Of a stretch of DNA of 64,000 nucleotides, positions 24,678 to 32,729 are shown in pieces. Origin of the DNA: CAZKWG01 sp964615375 (GTDB lineage Bacteria; Myxococcota_A; UBA796; CAZKWG01); the NCBI GenBank assembly GCA_964615375.1, contig CAZTOW010000025.1:73532-137531 (forward strand), given 5' to 3'. The notes under the pieces were generated by a model. That model saw nothing but the letters and a program-made list of their open reading frames with translations. It ran no database searches and was not told where the DNA came from. Positions within the stretch are counted from its first letter, which is position 1. Each line of letters begins with the position of its first letter. The position numbers and the translations under genes were made by a program.

Positions 24678-24737
24678 GCCTCGTGGCCAGCGCCCTTTCC
24701 CGACGCTGCTTGACACGCTCCTGTAGCGCGACCATTG

Positions 24738-24757
24738 TACCGAACGTTCGGTATAAT
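24738..24757. promoter_or_regulatory. TetR-type palindromic operator over a -10 box
   Basis: taccgaacgttcggta (24738-24753) is a perfect 16-bp palindrome. It overlaps tataat at 24752-24757, a consensus -10 element, 74 bases before the PPOX-TetR gene pair. A dimeric TetR protein, most simply the product of the second gene at 25465, would block the polymerase here. The nearest ttgaca (24710-24715) is too far to be the partner -35, so the -35 element is not clear. Confidence 0.7.
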
Positions 24758-24831
24758 ACATCCCAAGCACCAGCCCGACGACGCAGATCCCCCAAGAGAC
24801 CACCATCCTCGCAGCCAATCCCGGAGCACCC

Positions 24832-25455
24832 ATGGGCCACAAGTACCTGGAGATCCTCAGCACCCCGGCCGTCCAGGCCGCCCGCGTCGCCTGGGACGGC
24901 GTGGACCGCTACGCGGGCGCGTCTGAAGGCCCCGACTACAACGACCGCCTCGGGCCCGCCGAGGCCGCCTTCATCTCCGCGCGGGACGGCTTCTACCTGG
25001 CCTCGGTCAGCGCGTCGGGCTGGCCCTACATCCAGTTCCGCGGCGGCCCACCGGGCTTTCTCCGTGTGCTCGACGAGACCACGCTGGGCTTCGCGGACTT
25101 CCGCGGCAACCGCCAGTACCTGACCGTGGGCAACGTGGCGCAGGACGACCGGGTGGCCCTCTTCCTGATGGACTACGCGCGGCGGAGGCGGCTGAAGGTG
25201 CTGGGGCGCATGAGCTTCGTGGAAGACCCTGATCTCCTCTCCCAGCTCGCCGTCCCGGGCTACGCGGCGAAGGTGGAGCGCGCGGCGCGGATCGCGGTGG
25301 TCGGCTTCGACTGGAACTGCCCTCAGCACATCCCGCCGCGCTTCACCGAGGCGGAGATCGCCGCCGCCGCCGCCCCGCTTCATCGCCGCATCGCGGAGTT
25401 GGAGGCAGAGAACCAGCGCCTGCGCGCGGTAGCCTCTACGGGCTCCATCGGATAG
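24832..25455 (+). CDS. Pyridoxamine 5'-phosphate oxidase-family (split-barrel flavin) protein
   Basis: The 207-residue product matches the PPOX-class FMN-binding split barrel: I-S-A-R-D-G-F-Y-L-A-S-V-S-A-S-G-W-P-Y-I-Q-F-R-G-G is the typical first half, and D-D-R-V-A-L-F-L-M-D-Y-A-R-R-R-R-L-K-V-L-G-R follows, as in relatives that reduce or bind small molecules. A C-terminal coiled segment (R-I-A-E-L-E-A-E-N-Q-R-L-R) may aid dimerisation. Its regulator gene is 9 bases downstream and a palindromic operator lies upstream, so the pair is probably induced by a small molecule. Confidence 0.8.
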   Translation: MGHKYLEILSTPAVQAARVAWDGVDRYAGASEGPDYNDRLGPAEAAFISARDGFYLASVSASGWPYIQFRGGPPGFLRVLDETTLGFADFRGNRQYLTVGNVAQDDRVALFLMDYARRRRLKVLGRMSFVEDPDLLSQLAVPGYAAKVERAARIAVVGFDWNCPQHIPPRFTEAEIAAAAAPLHRRIAELEAENQRLRAVASTGSIG

Positions 25456-25464
25456 CTGCCCCCC

Positions 25465-26067
25465 GTGCCCCCACCCAAGATCAGCCGCGAAGAGGTCATG
25501 GACCGGCTCCTGGAGACCTTCCGGGCCAGCGGCTACGACGGCGCCTCCCTCGCCGAGCTCTCGGCCGCCACCGGGCTCGGACGATCGAGCCTCTACCACT
25601 ACTTTCCCAACGGGAAGGAGGATATGGCGCTGAGGGTGCTGGAGCACCTGAGCGTGGAGCTGGAGCGCGCGCTCCTGGCCCCGCTGCGCGGTCCAGGCTC
25701 CCCGGAGGAGCGCCTGGAGGACATGCTCCGCGTGCTCGACACGTTCTACGACGGCGGGCGGAAGGCCTGCCTGCTGGAGCGCCTCTGCGCCAGCGTGGAC
25801 CGCGCCCGCTTCGCCCGCCCGCTCGCCGGGACCTTCGCGGCCTGGCTGGACGCGCTCGGCGCCCTGTACATGGACGCCGGATGGTCGGAGGAGGAGGCCC
25901 GAAGCATGGCCGAGGACGCGGTCGCCCGGGTGGAGGGCGCGCTGGTCCTCGCCGCGGGCACGGGCGAGCCCGCCGTCTTCGGCCGCGCCCTGGCGCGGAT
26001 CCGGCGGACGCTGCGCTCGTCCGTCGAGGGCCTCGACGCGAGCGGACAGGTCTCCGGCGCGCGCTGA
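25465..26067 (+). CDS. TetR-family transcriptional regulator
   Basis: The 200-residue product has a TetR N-terminal HTH (R-E-E-V-M-D-R-L-L-E-T-F-R-A-S-G-Y-D-G-A-S-L-A-E-L-S-A-A-T, then G-R-S-S-L-Y-H-Y-F-P-N-G-K-E-D-M) of the YxaF/LmrA subgroup, and a helical C-terminal ligand domain with Y-D-G-G-R-K-A-C-L-L-E-R-L. The GTG start keeps the full first helix; the ATG at 25498 would cut into it. It likely represses the PPOX gene and itself from the palindrome at 24738. It converges with the operon on the other strand. Confidence 0.85.
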   Translation: MPPPKISREEVMDRLLETFRASGYDGASLAELSAATGLGRSSLYHYFPNGKEDMALRVLEHLSVELERALLAPLRGPGSPEERLEDMLRVLDTFYDGGRKACLLERLCASVDRARFARPLAGTFAAWLDALGALYMDAGWSEEEARSMAEDAVARVEGALVLAAGTGEPAVFGRALARIRRTLRSSVEGLDASGQVSGAR

Positions 26068-26077
26068 CGAGGCCCGC

Positions 26078-27625
26078 TCAGCCCGGACAGGCCCGCACCA
26101 CCTCCACGACCATCCTCCCGTCGGACAGGATCGCCCCCTCCCCCGTCGCGTCCCCATAGGCCCAGCTTGAGCCCTCCAGCAGCGGGTGCATGACCGGCAC
26201 GGCGCGCCCGCCCTCCAGCACCACGACCTGCTCGCCCATGAGCCAGATCCGCCCGCAGCCGTCCTGCGCGACCCGGGAGATCTTCAGGGTGGGGTCCTCC
26301 AGGAGCAGCTCGTCCCCGCGACGCAGCGCGTGGCCGTCCCAGACCAGCAGGCCCTCGGGGCTGGCGCCAACGGCGACACGCTCGGCGACCAGATCCAGTC
26401 TGGCGGGGCTCCATCGCCAGAGCTTCTGGTGCGCCCAGCTGTAGAGGTGCTCCTGGTCCAGGGCGCGAAGCCCCGGGAGGTAGACCGGGAGCGAGAAGCC
26501 GAGGTCGACCCAACGTCGGCCGTCCCAGGCGCGCGCCTGCTCGCCGTCCGGACCAGGCCCCCACCACCGCCCGTCGGGGCCCAGGAAGACGCGGTCCAGG
26601 TTCAGGTCCCGGCCGCCTTCGAGGACGGCGGGGAGCCGGAGCTGCTCCTCCAGGGTGGAGCCGGTCCACCGGGAGACGAGGAGGGCCCGACCCTGGCCGC
26701 GCAGCCCGAAGAGCTCTCCACCCGGCCCCGGGACCCAGACGCTGTCCCCAGGGAGCTCCGCCCAACCCTCGGCACCCAGCAGCGCGCCGCCCTCGCGAGG
26801 CGCCAGGACAGGGAGCGCGGCGAGACCCCAGCGGGTCTGCAACAGCTCGCGCCCCTCGAGGTCCAGCTCACCGGGTATCTCCGTGCCCTTCGGGGCCCTC
26901 AACGCCTGCGCGCCCGGCGACCGGCCCGGGGTCGCGCAGCTCGGGTCTACCTGCCCCCCGGGGTCCGCGGGATCGGGTACCGGCACGACGCAGGCGCCGT
27001 ACTCCCCGTGCGCCCACGTCCCCAGGACCTGGAGCTCTCCCTCGAAGTCGACGAGTCGACGGGCGTGAAAGGGTGTGAGGACCAGCGGCTCTATCTGTGC
27101 CGTGGCGGGATCGAGGCGGAACACGACATCCTTCGAGACCCCATAGAGCCGCCCTTCGAAGGCGAGCAGATGATGGATGTCACCCTCGCCCTGCTGTTGC
27201 AGCAACAGCGGAGCCTGCCCGAGCCGCTGAATCGCGACCCCCTCCGCCAGCTTCACCTGGGCCACCAGGCCCCCCTGCCAGGGCGTCGCCAGCGTCGGGG
27301 ACGGCGCGAAGCGGCCCACCTCCCCCGTCGGCGAGAGCACCCGACCGTCCTCGCACAGACGCAGGTCGCCGACGAGATCGGAGACCCGGCAGTCCAGGAA
27401 GTGGCCCAACAGCGCGCCGTCCGGGCCGCGCCGCGCGACGACGCCCGACTCCAGCAGCTCCCAGACCTCGTCGCCGACGCTCACCCGCTCCTGGACGTCC
27501 CAGTGTACAAGGTGCAGGCGCAGGACGGCGCCCTCGGCCTGCACCTCCACCGGGGCCCAGGCGGGCGCGAGCTCCTGTGCGAAAACACACAGAGACAGCG
27601 CGCCCAGCGTCCAGAGCGCGAGCAT
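26078..27625 (-). CDS. Exported beta-propeller-like hypothetical protein
   Basis: The 515-residue product begins with a signal peptide (M-L-A-L-W-T-L-G-A-L-S-L-C-V-F-A). The mature part is made of repeated beta hairpins with G-R-x-W/L-x-P and W-x-G-x-x-L turns (for example D-G-R-W-W-G-P-G-P-D-G-E and C-G-R-I-W-L-M-G-E), a propeller-like pattern. It starts 3 bases after the cysteine synthase stop and is the last gene of a five-gene operon that begins with an ArsR regulator. I do not recognise a specific family. Confidence 0.6.
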   Translation of the reverse strand: MLALWTLGALSLCVFAQELAPAWAPVEVQAEGAVLRLHLVHWDVQERVSVGDEVWELLESGVVARRGPDGALLGHFLDCRVSDLVGDLRLCEDGRVLSPTGEVGRFAPSPTLATPWQGGLVAQVKLAEGVAIQRLGQAPLLLQQQGEGDIHHLLAFEGRLYGVSKDVVFRLDPATAQIEPLVLTPFHARRLVDFEGELQVLGTWAHGEYGACVVPVPDPADPGGQVDPSCATPGRSPGAQALRAPKGTEIPGELDLEGRELLQTRWGLAALPVLAPREGGALLGAEGWAELPGDSVWVPGPGGELFGLRGQGRALLVSRWTGSTLEEQLRLPAVLEGGRDLNLDRVFLGPDGRWWGPGPDGEQARAWDGRRWVDLGFSLPVYLPGLRALDQEHLYSWAHQKLWRWSPARLDLVAERVAVGASPEGLLVWDGHALRRGDELLLEDPTLKISRVAQDGCGRIWLMGEQVVVLEGGRAVPVMHPLLEGSSWAYGDATGEGAILSDGRMVVEVVRACPG

Positions 27626-27628
27626 CGC

Positions 27629-28624
27629 CTAGGCTCGCTCTTCCGCGGGGCTCGCCCCGAATATCTCCTGCATCCAGGGCTTCGCGCGGTAGCGATCCCA
27701 GCCGTCGGGCAGCACCGTGACCACCGGGCCGCTGAGCCCCCCACGCGCCGCCACCCGCAGCGCCGCCACGACGTTGGTGCCCGCGGACCCGCCGACCAGC
27801 AGGCCCTCCTCGCGCACCAGGCGCCGCACCATGGCGAAGCTCTCGGCGTCGCTCACGCGCTCGGCGGCGTCGATGAGCTCGCGGTGCAGGTTCCCAGGGG
27901 GCTCGCTCGCGCCAATGCCCTCGACCGCATACGAGCCGTCCGGGCCCAGCACCCCGGTCTCCACCCAGTCCGCCAGGGCCGAGCCCACCGGGTCGGCCAG
28001 CACCACCCGAACCCCCGGACACGCGGCCTTGAGCCGACGCCCGACGCCGGTGATCGTCCCGCCCGTGCCCGCCCCCGCCACAAAGGCGCCGACCCGCCCG
28101 CCAGTCTGCGCCAGGATCTCCGCGCCGGTGGTCCGCTCATGGACGTCGACGTTGGCCGGGTTGTTGAACTGGTCCGTCAGGAACCAGCCCCTCTCCTGGG
28201 CCATGCGCGCGGCCACGTTGCGGAAGTTGCGGGGGTCGGACGGCGGCGCGTTGGGCGTGATCACCACCTCCGCCCCCAGCATGGCGAGCGCGACCCGCTT
28301 GTCCATGGACATCTTCTCGGGCATCACGCACACCAGCCCATAGCCCCGCGCCGCCGCCACCAGCGCGAGCCCCACGCCCGTGTTGCCCGCCGTGGCCTCG
28401 ATCAGCGTCATCCCCGGCCGCAGCAGCCCGCGCGCCTCGGCGTCGTCCACGATGGCCAGCGCGAGCCGATCCTTGACCGAGCCCCCCGGGTTCAGGTGCT
28501 CGCACTTGACCAGCACTGGCACCGGCAGCCCCGCCCCGATCCGCTTCAGCGGCACGAGCGGGGTGTCTCCGATGGCGTCGAGCAGGCTCCCCAGGGGAGG
28601 GCGGGTCGGGAGGGACGGGGTCAT
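27629..28624 (-). CDS. Cysteine synthase/cystathionine beta-synthase family PLP enzyme
   Basis: The 331-residue fold-type-II PLP enzyme has the lysine motif N-P-G-G-S-V-K-D-R (Lys51 forms the internal aldimine), the substrate-binding A-T-A-G-N-T-G loop and the phosphate-binding G-A-G-T-G-G-T-I-T-G-V-G loop. These fit O-acetylserine sulfhydrylase or the catalytic core of CBS; length and lack of a CBS-pair domain favour a cysteine-synthase role. Its start overlaps the upstream membrane gene as ATGA. In an operon opened by ArsR it may supply sulfur compounds under metal or thiol stress (inference). Confidence 0.85.
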   Translation of the reverse strand: MTPSLPTRPPLGSLLDAIGDTPLVPLKRIGAGLPVPVLVKCEHLNPGGSVKDRLALAIVDDAEARGLLRPGMTLIEATAGNTGVGLALVAAARGYGLVCVMPEKMSMDKRVALAMLGAEVVITPNAPPSDPRNFRNVAARMAQERGWFLTDQFNNPANVDVHERTTGAEILAQTGGRVGAFVAGAGTGGTITGVGRRLKAACPGVRVVLADPVGSALADWVETGVLGPDGSYAVEGIGASEPPGNLHRELIDAAERVSDAESFAMVRRLVREEGLLVGGSAGTNVVAALRVAARGGLSGPVVTVLPDGWDRYRAKPWMQEIFGASPAEERA

Positions 28625-29115
28625 CGGGGCTCCTGCTCAACGGAACGTCTCGCGCGGTCGCGGGCCATCGCGTCCTGTATCTCCCAGACCAGCCGCGAGA
28701 CCGCCAGCGCCGCCCAGGCGACGAGCACTTCGAAGTTTCGCGCGAAGTTGTTCCCCGCGTCCAGACAGTCCACCTCGGGGGGCAGGCCGAGCAGGCCGCC
28801 ACAGTAGCAGTGGTCCTGGTAGGCGATCAGGTAGAGACCGGCACCCAGCGTGAACAGAACGGATCCGCCGATCCGAAATGCCCCCATCCAGAAGCCGCTC
28901 CGGTCCTCGGGCGAGAACACCCGCCGGTTCACCCCCTGCCAGACCGCGTCCACCACCACGAACAGGACGGGGAGGTAGAGCAGGCTGAGCGGCGAGTAGA
29001 GGACGGCCTCCGGGAGGCAGGGGGGCATCGCGGGGTACACCCGCGCCGCCTGCCCTCCCCGGAAGAAGGCGGCGAGCGCGAGGAGGAGCAGCGCGGCCCG
29101 TGTCACCCGACCCAT
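28621..29115 (-). CDS. Four-TM hypothetical membrane protein
   Basis: The 164-residue product (ATG at 29115, 8 bases after the SRPBCC stop) has about four hydrophobic helices: A-L-L-L-L-A-L-A-A-F-F near the start, L-Y-L-P-V-L-F-V-V-V-D, S-V-L-F-T-L-G-A-G-L-Y-L-I-A-Y and a C-terminal helix. A loop carries three Cys residues (H-C-Y-C-G-G then D-C-L-D). I do not recognise the family. It is translationally coupled to the cysteine synthase gene (ATGA). Confidence 0.6.
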   Translation of the reverse strand: MGRVTRAALLLLALAAFFRGGQAARVYPAMPPCLPEAVLYSPLSLLYLPVLFVVVDAVWQGVNRRVFSPEDRSGFWMGAFRIGGSVLFTLGAGLYLIAYQDHCYCGGLLGLPPEVDCLDAGNNFARNFEVLVAWAALAVSRLVWEIQDAMARDRARRSVEQEPR

Positions 29116-29122
29116 GGCCACA

Positions 29123-29530
29123 TCATAGCTGGTCCAGCAGCCCCTCGAGGCGCTCCACCACCCGGCCCTCCCAGCCGCCGCGCAGGCCCTCAAAGGCGCC
29201 GCGCTGACGTGGATCGTCAAGATCGAAGGGCCCGTGCTCGATGACGAGGCGGGTGTGCTCGCCCTCGGGCTCCAGGCGCCAGCTCACCGTGGTGTCCAGC
29301 CCCCCGGCCCGCCAGGAGAAGCGCAGGAGGCGCTCGGGCTCGACGGCCAGCACCTGGCACTGGATGGTCCCCCAGGCGCCCGCGTCCATGGTGAAGCCCG
29401 CGCCGGGTTCGGCGCGGAGATCCGTGGTGGGCATGAGCCAGCGGCTCACCTGCGCCGGGTCGGTGATCATGGCCCACACCCGGCCGACGGGGTGGCGGAG
29501 CAGGCGGCTGGTCTGGATGGTCGCGGTCAT
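29123..29530 (-). CDS. SRPBCC (AHSA1-like) domain protein
   Basis: The 135-residue product is a helix-grip START-like fold typical of the AHSA1 family: H-P-V-G-R-V-W-A-M-I-T-D-P-A-Q-V-S-R-W-L early and G-G-W-E-G-R-V-V-E-R-L-E at the C terminus. Members are commonly paired with ArsR-type regulators, as here, where the start overlaps arsR as ATGA. They bind small hydrophobic ligands. Confidence 0.85.
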   Translation of the reverse strand: MTATIQTSRLLRHPVGRVWAMITDPAQVSRWLMPTTDLRAEPGAGFTMDAGAWGTIQCQVLAVEPERLLRFSWRAGGLDTTVSWRLEPEGEHTRLVIEHGPFDLDDPRQRGAFEGLRGGWEGRVVERLEGLLDQL

Positions 29531-29838
29531 CGGGGCTCCTGGTTCATGAGATCCTCCAGCCGGTCGAGGCCGGAGGACCAGAATTGTTCGTAGGTCGCCA
29601 GCCAGTCGCTCGCCGCCCGCAGCGGGCGCGCGTCCAGGTGGTAGTAGTTCTCCCGCCCGCGCGCCTCCTCGCGCACGAGGCCCGCCACCCGCAGCACCCG
29701 CAGGTGCTCGGAGATGGCGGGGCGCCCCCGCGGGAAGTGGGCGGCGAGCGCCCGGACCGGCTGAGGGCCCGCGCGGAGCAGGCCCAGGAGATCACGGCGG
29801 ATGGGGTTGGCGAGCGCGTCGAAGACGTCGTGGGTCAT
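29527..29838 (-). CDS. ArsR-family transcriptional regulator
   Basis: The 103-residue winged-helix repressor begins M-T-H-D-V-F-D-A-L-A-N-P-I-R-R-D-L-L and has the recognition helix R-P-A-I-S-E-H-L-R-V-L-R followed by E-E-A-R-G-R-E-N-Y-Y-H-L. No metal-binding Cys motif (C-x-C or C-V-C) is present, so it belongs to the metal-independent SRPBCC-linked group. I use ATG 29838 rather than TTG 29847. It is the first gene of a five-gene operon and likely binds the inverted repeat directly upstream. Confidence 0.88.
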   Translation of the reverse strand: MTHDVFDALANPIRRDLLGLLRAGPQPVRALAAHFPRGRPAISEHLRVLRVAGLVREEARGRENYYHLDARPLRAASDWLATYEQFWSSGLDRLEDLMNQEPR

Positions 29839-29850
29839 GCGCTCCAATTA

Positions 29851-29884
29851 GTCGAAACAATTCGACGTGTCGAATTGTTTCGAC
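29851..29884. promoter_or_regulatory. Perfect 34-bp inverted repeat, ArsR operator
   Basis: gtcgaaacaattcgac (29851-29866) and its exact reverse complement (29869-29884) are separated by gt. The repeat is AT-rich against its surroundings and lies 12 bases before the arsR start, so it almost certainly is the site of auto-repression. The other side leads to the end of the SnoaL gene at 29904. Confidence 0.85.
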
Positions 29885-29903
29885 GAATAACTCCTCCCAG
29901 CCC

Positions 29904-30335
29904 TCAGATCTCCAGCGACAGCGGGTCCTCCGCCCGGAGCTGCGCGGCCAGCCCCATCATGTCGGCGTAGTTCCAGATCTCGCGCACCCGGCCCGCGTGG
30001 ATGTGCAGGAGCTCGATCCCCTCCAGGTGGACCATGCGATGCGAGGCGGGGATGCCCAGGAAGGGCCCACGCTGCACGGCGTCGAAGTGGTAGCGGATCA
30101 CGGCCCGATCCGGGGAGACCACCAGCTCGTCCAGGACCCAGATCACGCCGGGGAAGGCCTCGTAGCACATCTCCATGACCTCACGGAAGGCGGCGATCCC
30201 CCGGATGTCGCCCACGCGGAGGTGGCTGACCAGGTCCTCGGCGAGCGCGTCGGTGAGCGCGTCCAGGCGGCGCTCGTTCAGCAGCTCGGTGTACAGCAGG
30301 GCGAGGCGCCGGGCCTCGGCGGTTGCGTCGCTCAT
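29904..30335 (-). CDS. SnoaL-like polyketide-cyclase-fold protein
   Basis: The 143-residue product has the NTF2-like cone fold of SnoaL ester cyclases: L-L-Y-T-E-L-L-N-E-R-R-L-D-A-L, V-S-H-L-R-V-G-D-I-R-G-I-A-A-F, a strand R-A-V-I-R-Y-H-F-D-A-V and a closing V-R-E-I-W-N-Y-A-D-M-M. Its start overlaps the stop of the double-winged-helix regulator as ATGA. It is cytoplasmic, in contrast to the exported SnoaL protein at the head of the same operon. Confidence 0.85.
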   Translation of the reverse strand: MSDATAEARRLALLYTELLNERRLDALTDALAEDLVSHLRVGDIRGIAAFREVMEMCYEAFPGVIWVLDELVVSPDRAVIRYHFDAVQRGPFLGIPASHRMVHLEGIELLHIHAGRVREIWNYADMMGLAAQLRAEDPLSLEI

Positions 30336-31474
30336 GGGTTGCCTCGAGGGAAGGCCGCAGCGGCGATGGCCGCGAGGGAGACGAAGACCGCCTCGTGGCG
30401 GTCGGTGTGGTGACCGGGGCTGAGATCCTCGCTGTCGAGGACGCCGACGACCCGGCCGCGCGCCAGGATGGGCACGGCGAGCTCGGAGCGTGCGGGGAAG
30501 AGGTCCTGCATGTAACGCGGATCATCACGGACATCGGCGACCCGGATGGGCCTCCCCTGCGCCGCCGCGACGCCCACCAGCCCCTGCCCGAGAGCCTGTC
30601 GCAGGGGCGCGCGCACGCTCCCGTCCGGGGCCAGCTTGGGCCCGTGCGCCGCGACCTGAAGGAGCGAGTCTCCCTCCCGCAGGTAGACCACGCAGTCGCT
30701 CACGCCCCCGGCCAGGCCCAGGTGCCGGGCGACCGAGCGCAGCGCCTCGCGGTGCGCGGCCTCCTCCCTCGGGGCGGGCGCGGGGCGGGCCGCGAGCCGG
30801 TAGCCCAGCTCGCGCCGGGACTCCAGGAAGCGCGGGCTCCGAGCGTCCTCCTCGATCTTCTGGCGCAGCCGGTAGACGAGGCTGGTCAGCGCGCCGAGCT
30901 GACCCCGCAGGCCGACGGCGTTGGCCAGCCGCTCAGGGCTCACCCAGCCGCCCTCCGCGCTCAGCAGCCGCTCCAGGACGAGGCGCTCCTTGACCGTGAG
31001 CGCGCCGCCGTCGCTCAGCGATCCCGTGGCGAGATCCACGCTGCGCTCGCCGAGGATCAGCGGGGGGCGAGCCGGGGCCTCCGCCGCCACCACCTCCGCC
31101 TCGCTCCAGCCCGCCTCGGGCACCAGGCGGTAGCCGTAGCCGTGAACCGTGAGCAGGATGCGCGGTGAGGAGGGATCGCGCTCGATCTTCCTCCGCAGGC
31201 GGACCACCGAGGCGTCCACGGCCCGCGAGAGGCTGGCGCCCCGGTGCCCCCAGACCTCGATCAGGAGCTGGTCCCGATCCACGTCCTGGCCCGGCCGCGC
31301 CGCGAGGTGCTCCAGCAGGCGCGCCTCGCCCGCGGTCAACGCCACGCTCCGGCCGTCCAGGCGCACGAAGCGGTGGCGCACGAGATCCACCGTGCCCGTC
31401 GCGAGCCGGAGCGGAGCGCCGATCGGGTTCGCCATCACGAGGGGCTCTATCGCGCGGACGATGGCGGCGCTCAC
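30332..31474 (-). CDS. Regulator with two winged-helix domains and a C-terminal GAF-like domain
   Basis: The 380-residue product starts at the GTG that overlaps the upstream stop as GTGA. It has two OmpR/PhoB-type winged helices in tandem: residues about 42-118 (S-V-A-L-T-A-G-E-A-R-L-L ... V-H-G-Y-G-Y-R-L-V) and about 148-228 (A-L-T-V-K-E-R-L-V-L ... R-R-E-L-G-Y-R-L). A C-terminal GAF-like sensor (about 240-375) has V-R-D-D-P-R-Y and G-V-L-D-S-E. There is no receiver domain, so input is probably a ligand bound by the GAF module. The operon places it between two SnoaL-fold genes. Confidence 0.75.
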   Translation of the reverse strand: MSAAIVRAIEPLVMANPIGAPLRLATGTVDLVRHRFVRLDGRSVALTAGEARLLEHLAARPGQDVDRDQLLIEVWGHRGASLSRAVDASVVRLRRKIERDPSSPRILLTVHGYGYRLVPEAGWSEAEVVAAEAPARPPLILGERSVDLATGSLSDGGALTVKERLVLERLLSAEGGWVSPERLANAVGLRGQLGALTSLVYRLRQKIEEDARSPRFLESRRELGYRLAARPAPAPREEAAHREALRSVARHLGLAGGVSDCVVYLREGDSLLQVAAHGPKLAPDGSVRAPLRQALGQGLVGVAAAQGRPIRVADVRDDPRYMQDLFPARSELAVPILARGRVVGVLDSEDLSPGHHTDRHEAVFVSLAAIAAAAFPRGNP

Positions 31475-31947
31475 TGGATCTGGGCGAAGAAGCCGTAGGC
31501 GTCGGAGTAATTCCAGGTGCGCAGGATGCGGCAGCTCCGTCGGTCGATCTCGTGCATCTCCATGCCGCGCCCCACGACCGTCTGGCCCCGGGCCACGAAG
31601 GTCAGGAAGTCGCTCTGGAAGGTGCCGGTGAAGCTGTACTCCAGGGCCACGCGATCGTCGTCGGCGACCACCCGCACGAGGCTCCACTGCATGTCGGGGA
31701 AGGCGGCCCAGGCGGCGCCGGTGAGCCCCTGCCAGCCCGCGAGGTCGAAGCTCCCGTAGGGGCTCTCGACGGCGTAGTCGGGGTCGAGGACGCCCGTCCA
31801 GTCGGTGAGGCGGTCGTTGAAGAGCGCGAGGTAGTCCTCCAGCAGCTCGTCCACGTCACAGCCGTGGTGGCCGTTGGAGCTGTGGGCGCCGCCCGCGCGC
31901 GCCGGCGGGGAGAGGGAGAGGATCGTCAGCGTGAGGATCGTGACCAT
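31471..31947 (-). CDS. Exported SnoaL-like protein
   Basis: The 158-residue product has a signal peptide (M-V-T-I-L-T-L-T-I-L-S-L-S-P-P-A-R-A) followed by an NTF2-like fold (L-L-E-D-Y-L-A-L-F-N-D-R-L ... S-Y-S-F-T-G-T-F-Q ... I-L-R-T-W-N-Y-S-D-A-Y-G-F). It is the first gene of the three-gene operon with the double winged-helix regulator. Two SnoaL-fold proteins, one exported and one cytosolic, may sense or handle the same ligand on each side of the membrane (inference). Confidence 0.8.
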   Translation of the reverse strand: MVTILTLTILSLSPPARAGGAHSSNGHHGCDVDELLEDYLALFNDRLTDWTGVLDPDYAVESPYGSFDLAGWQGLTGAAWAAFPDMQWSLVRVVADDDRVALEYSFTGTFQSDFLTFVARGQTVVGRGMEMHEIDRRSCRILRTWNYSDAYGFFAQIQ

Positions 31948-32060
31948 GGGAGCCTCCAGGGTGGGGGTCTGTCGGACACCCCTCCTCTATGGACCGCCCC
32001 GACTCCCCTCCCCTCCCTGACACAGGCTGTAGCAGACGTGAGCGAGGCGCGAGCGAGGGC

Positions 32061-32729
32061 TCAGCGCGCGAGCCCACCCCAGCCCAGCTCCAGCCCGGCG
32101 TGGCTGGCCATGCCGAAGCTCCCCGCCCAGGCCGTCGCGTGCCAGCTCCCCAGCTCTGCGCGCCAGGAGAGCATCGGCATGGGCCCCAGCAGCCCCAGGC
32201 GCGCGGTGTGACGCTGCCCGAGGTCCAGGCTCAGCCCCAGCTCCGTGGCGAACAGATTGTCCAACACAGACAGCGCAGACAGCCTCGTCTCGACGCTCTG
32301 GGCGGGGAAGATCTGCGCGCCCAGGACGGGCAGGAACAGGTCGAAGCGGCGCCGCCCGCCGGCCTCCAGCGCGAGGCCCAGGCGCCCGGTGATCCGGTGG
32401 TCCAGCGGGCTGGGGCCCAGGTGCTCCACCGCCATCAGCGCCGGCCCGAGGCGGAGGCGCTCCCGCTCGAGCGCGCGCCAGCCCGCCCCCGCCGTGAAGA
32501 AGAGCTCGGGCTCGCTGGGGAACCAGCCGCTCACGGTCCCGGTGAGGGTCCAGCCGGCGGCGGGCTCGGAGGCCACGGACGCGCGGAGGCCGGGGATGAG
32601 ATTGTCCTGTCGCGCGATCAGCGCCGGCCCGAGCCCCAGATCCAGCCGCGGGAGCTCGGAGACCGTGGGCGCGTACAGGGAGGGCGCGGCCAGCGCCGCC
32701 GAGAAGCTCAGGAGCGAGGCGGCGATCAT
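32061..32729 (-). CDS. Outer-membrane beta-barrel-like protein
   Basis: The 222-residue product has a signal peptide (S-L-L-S-F-S-A-A-L-A-A) and alternating hydrophobic strands ending in aromatic residues, closing with H-A-G-L-E-L-G-W-G-G-L-A-R. This is typical of small outer-membrane barrels. Its ATG overlaps the stop of the FG-GAP lipoprotein gene as ATGA, so the two are made together. Confidence 0.65.
   Translation of the reverse strand: MIAASLLSFSAALAAPSLYAPTVSELPRLDLGLGPALIARQDNLIPGLRASVASEPAAGWTLTGTVSGWFPSEPELFFTAGAGWRALERERLRLGPALMAVEHLGPSPLDHRITGRLGLALEAGGRRRFDLFLPVLGAQIFPAQSVETRLSALSVLDNLFATELGLSLDLGQRHTARLGLLGPMPMLSWRAELGSWHATAWAGSFGMASHAGLELGWGGLAR

Noticed and set aside
26186..28807. 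An 873-codon forward frame
   Set aside because: It is antisense to the propeller-like and cysteine synthase genes, which have clear signals and motifs; its own product is low in hydrophobic structure.
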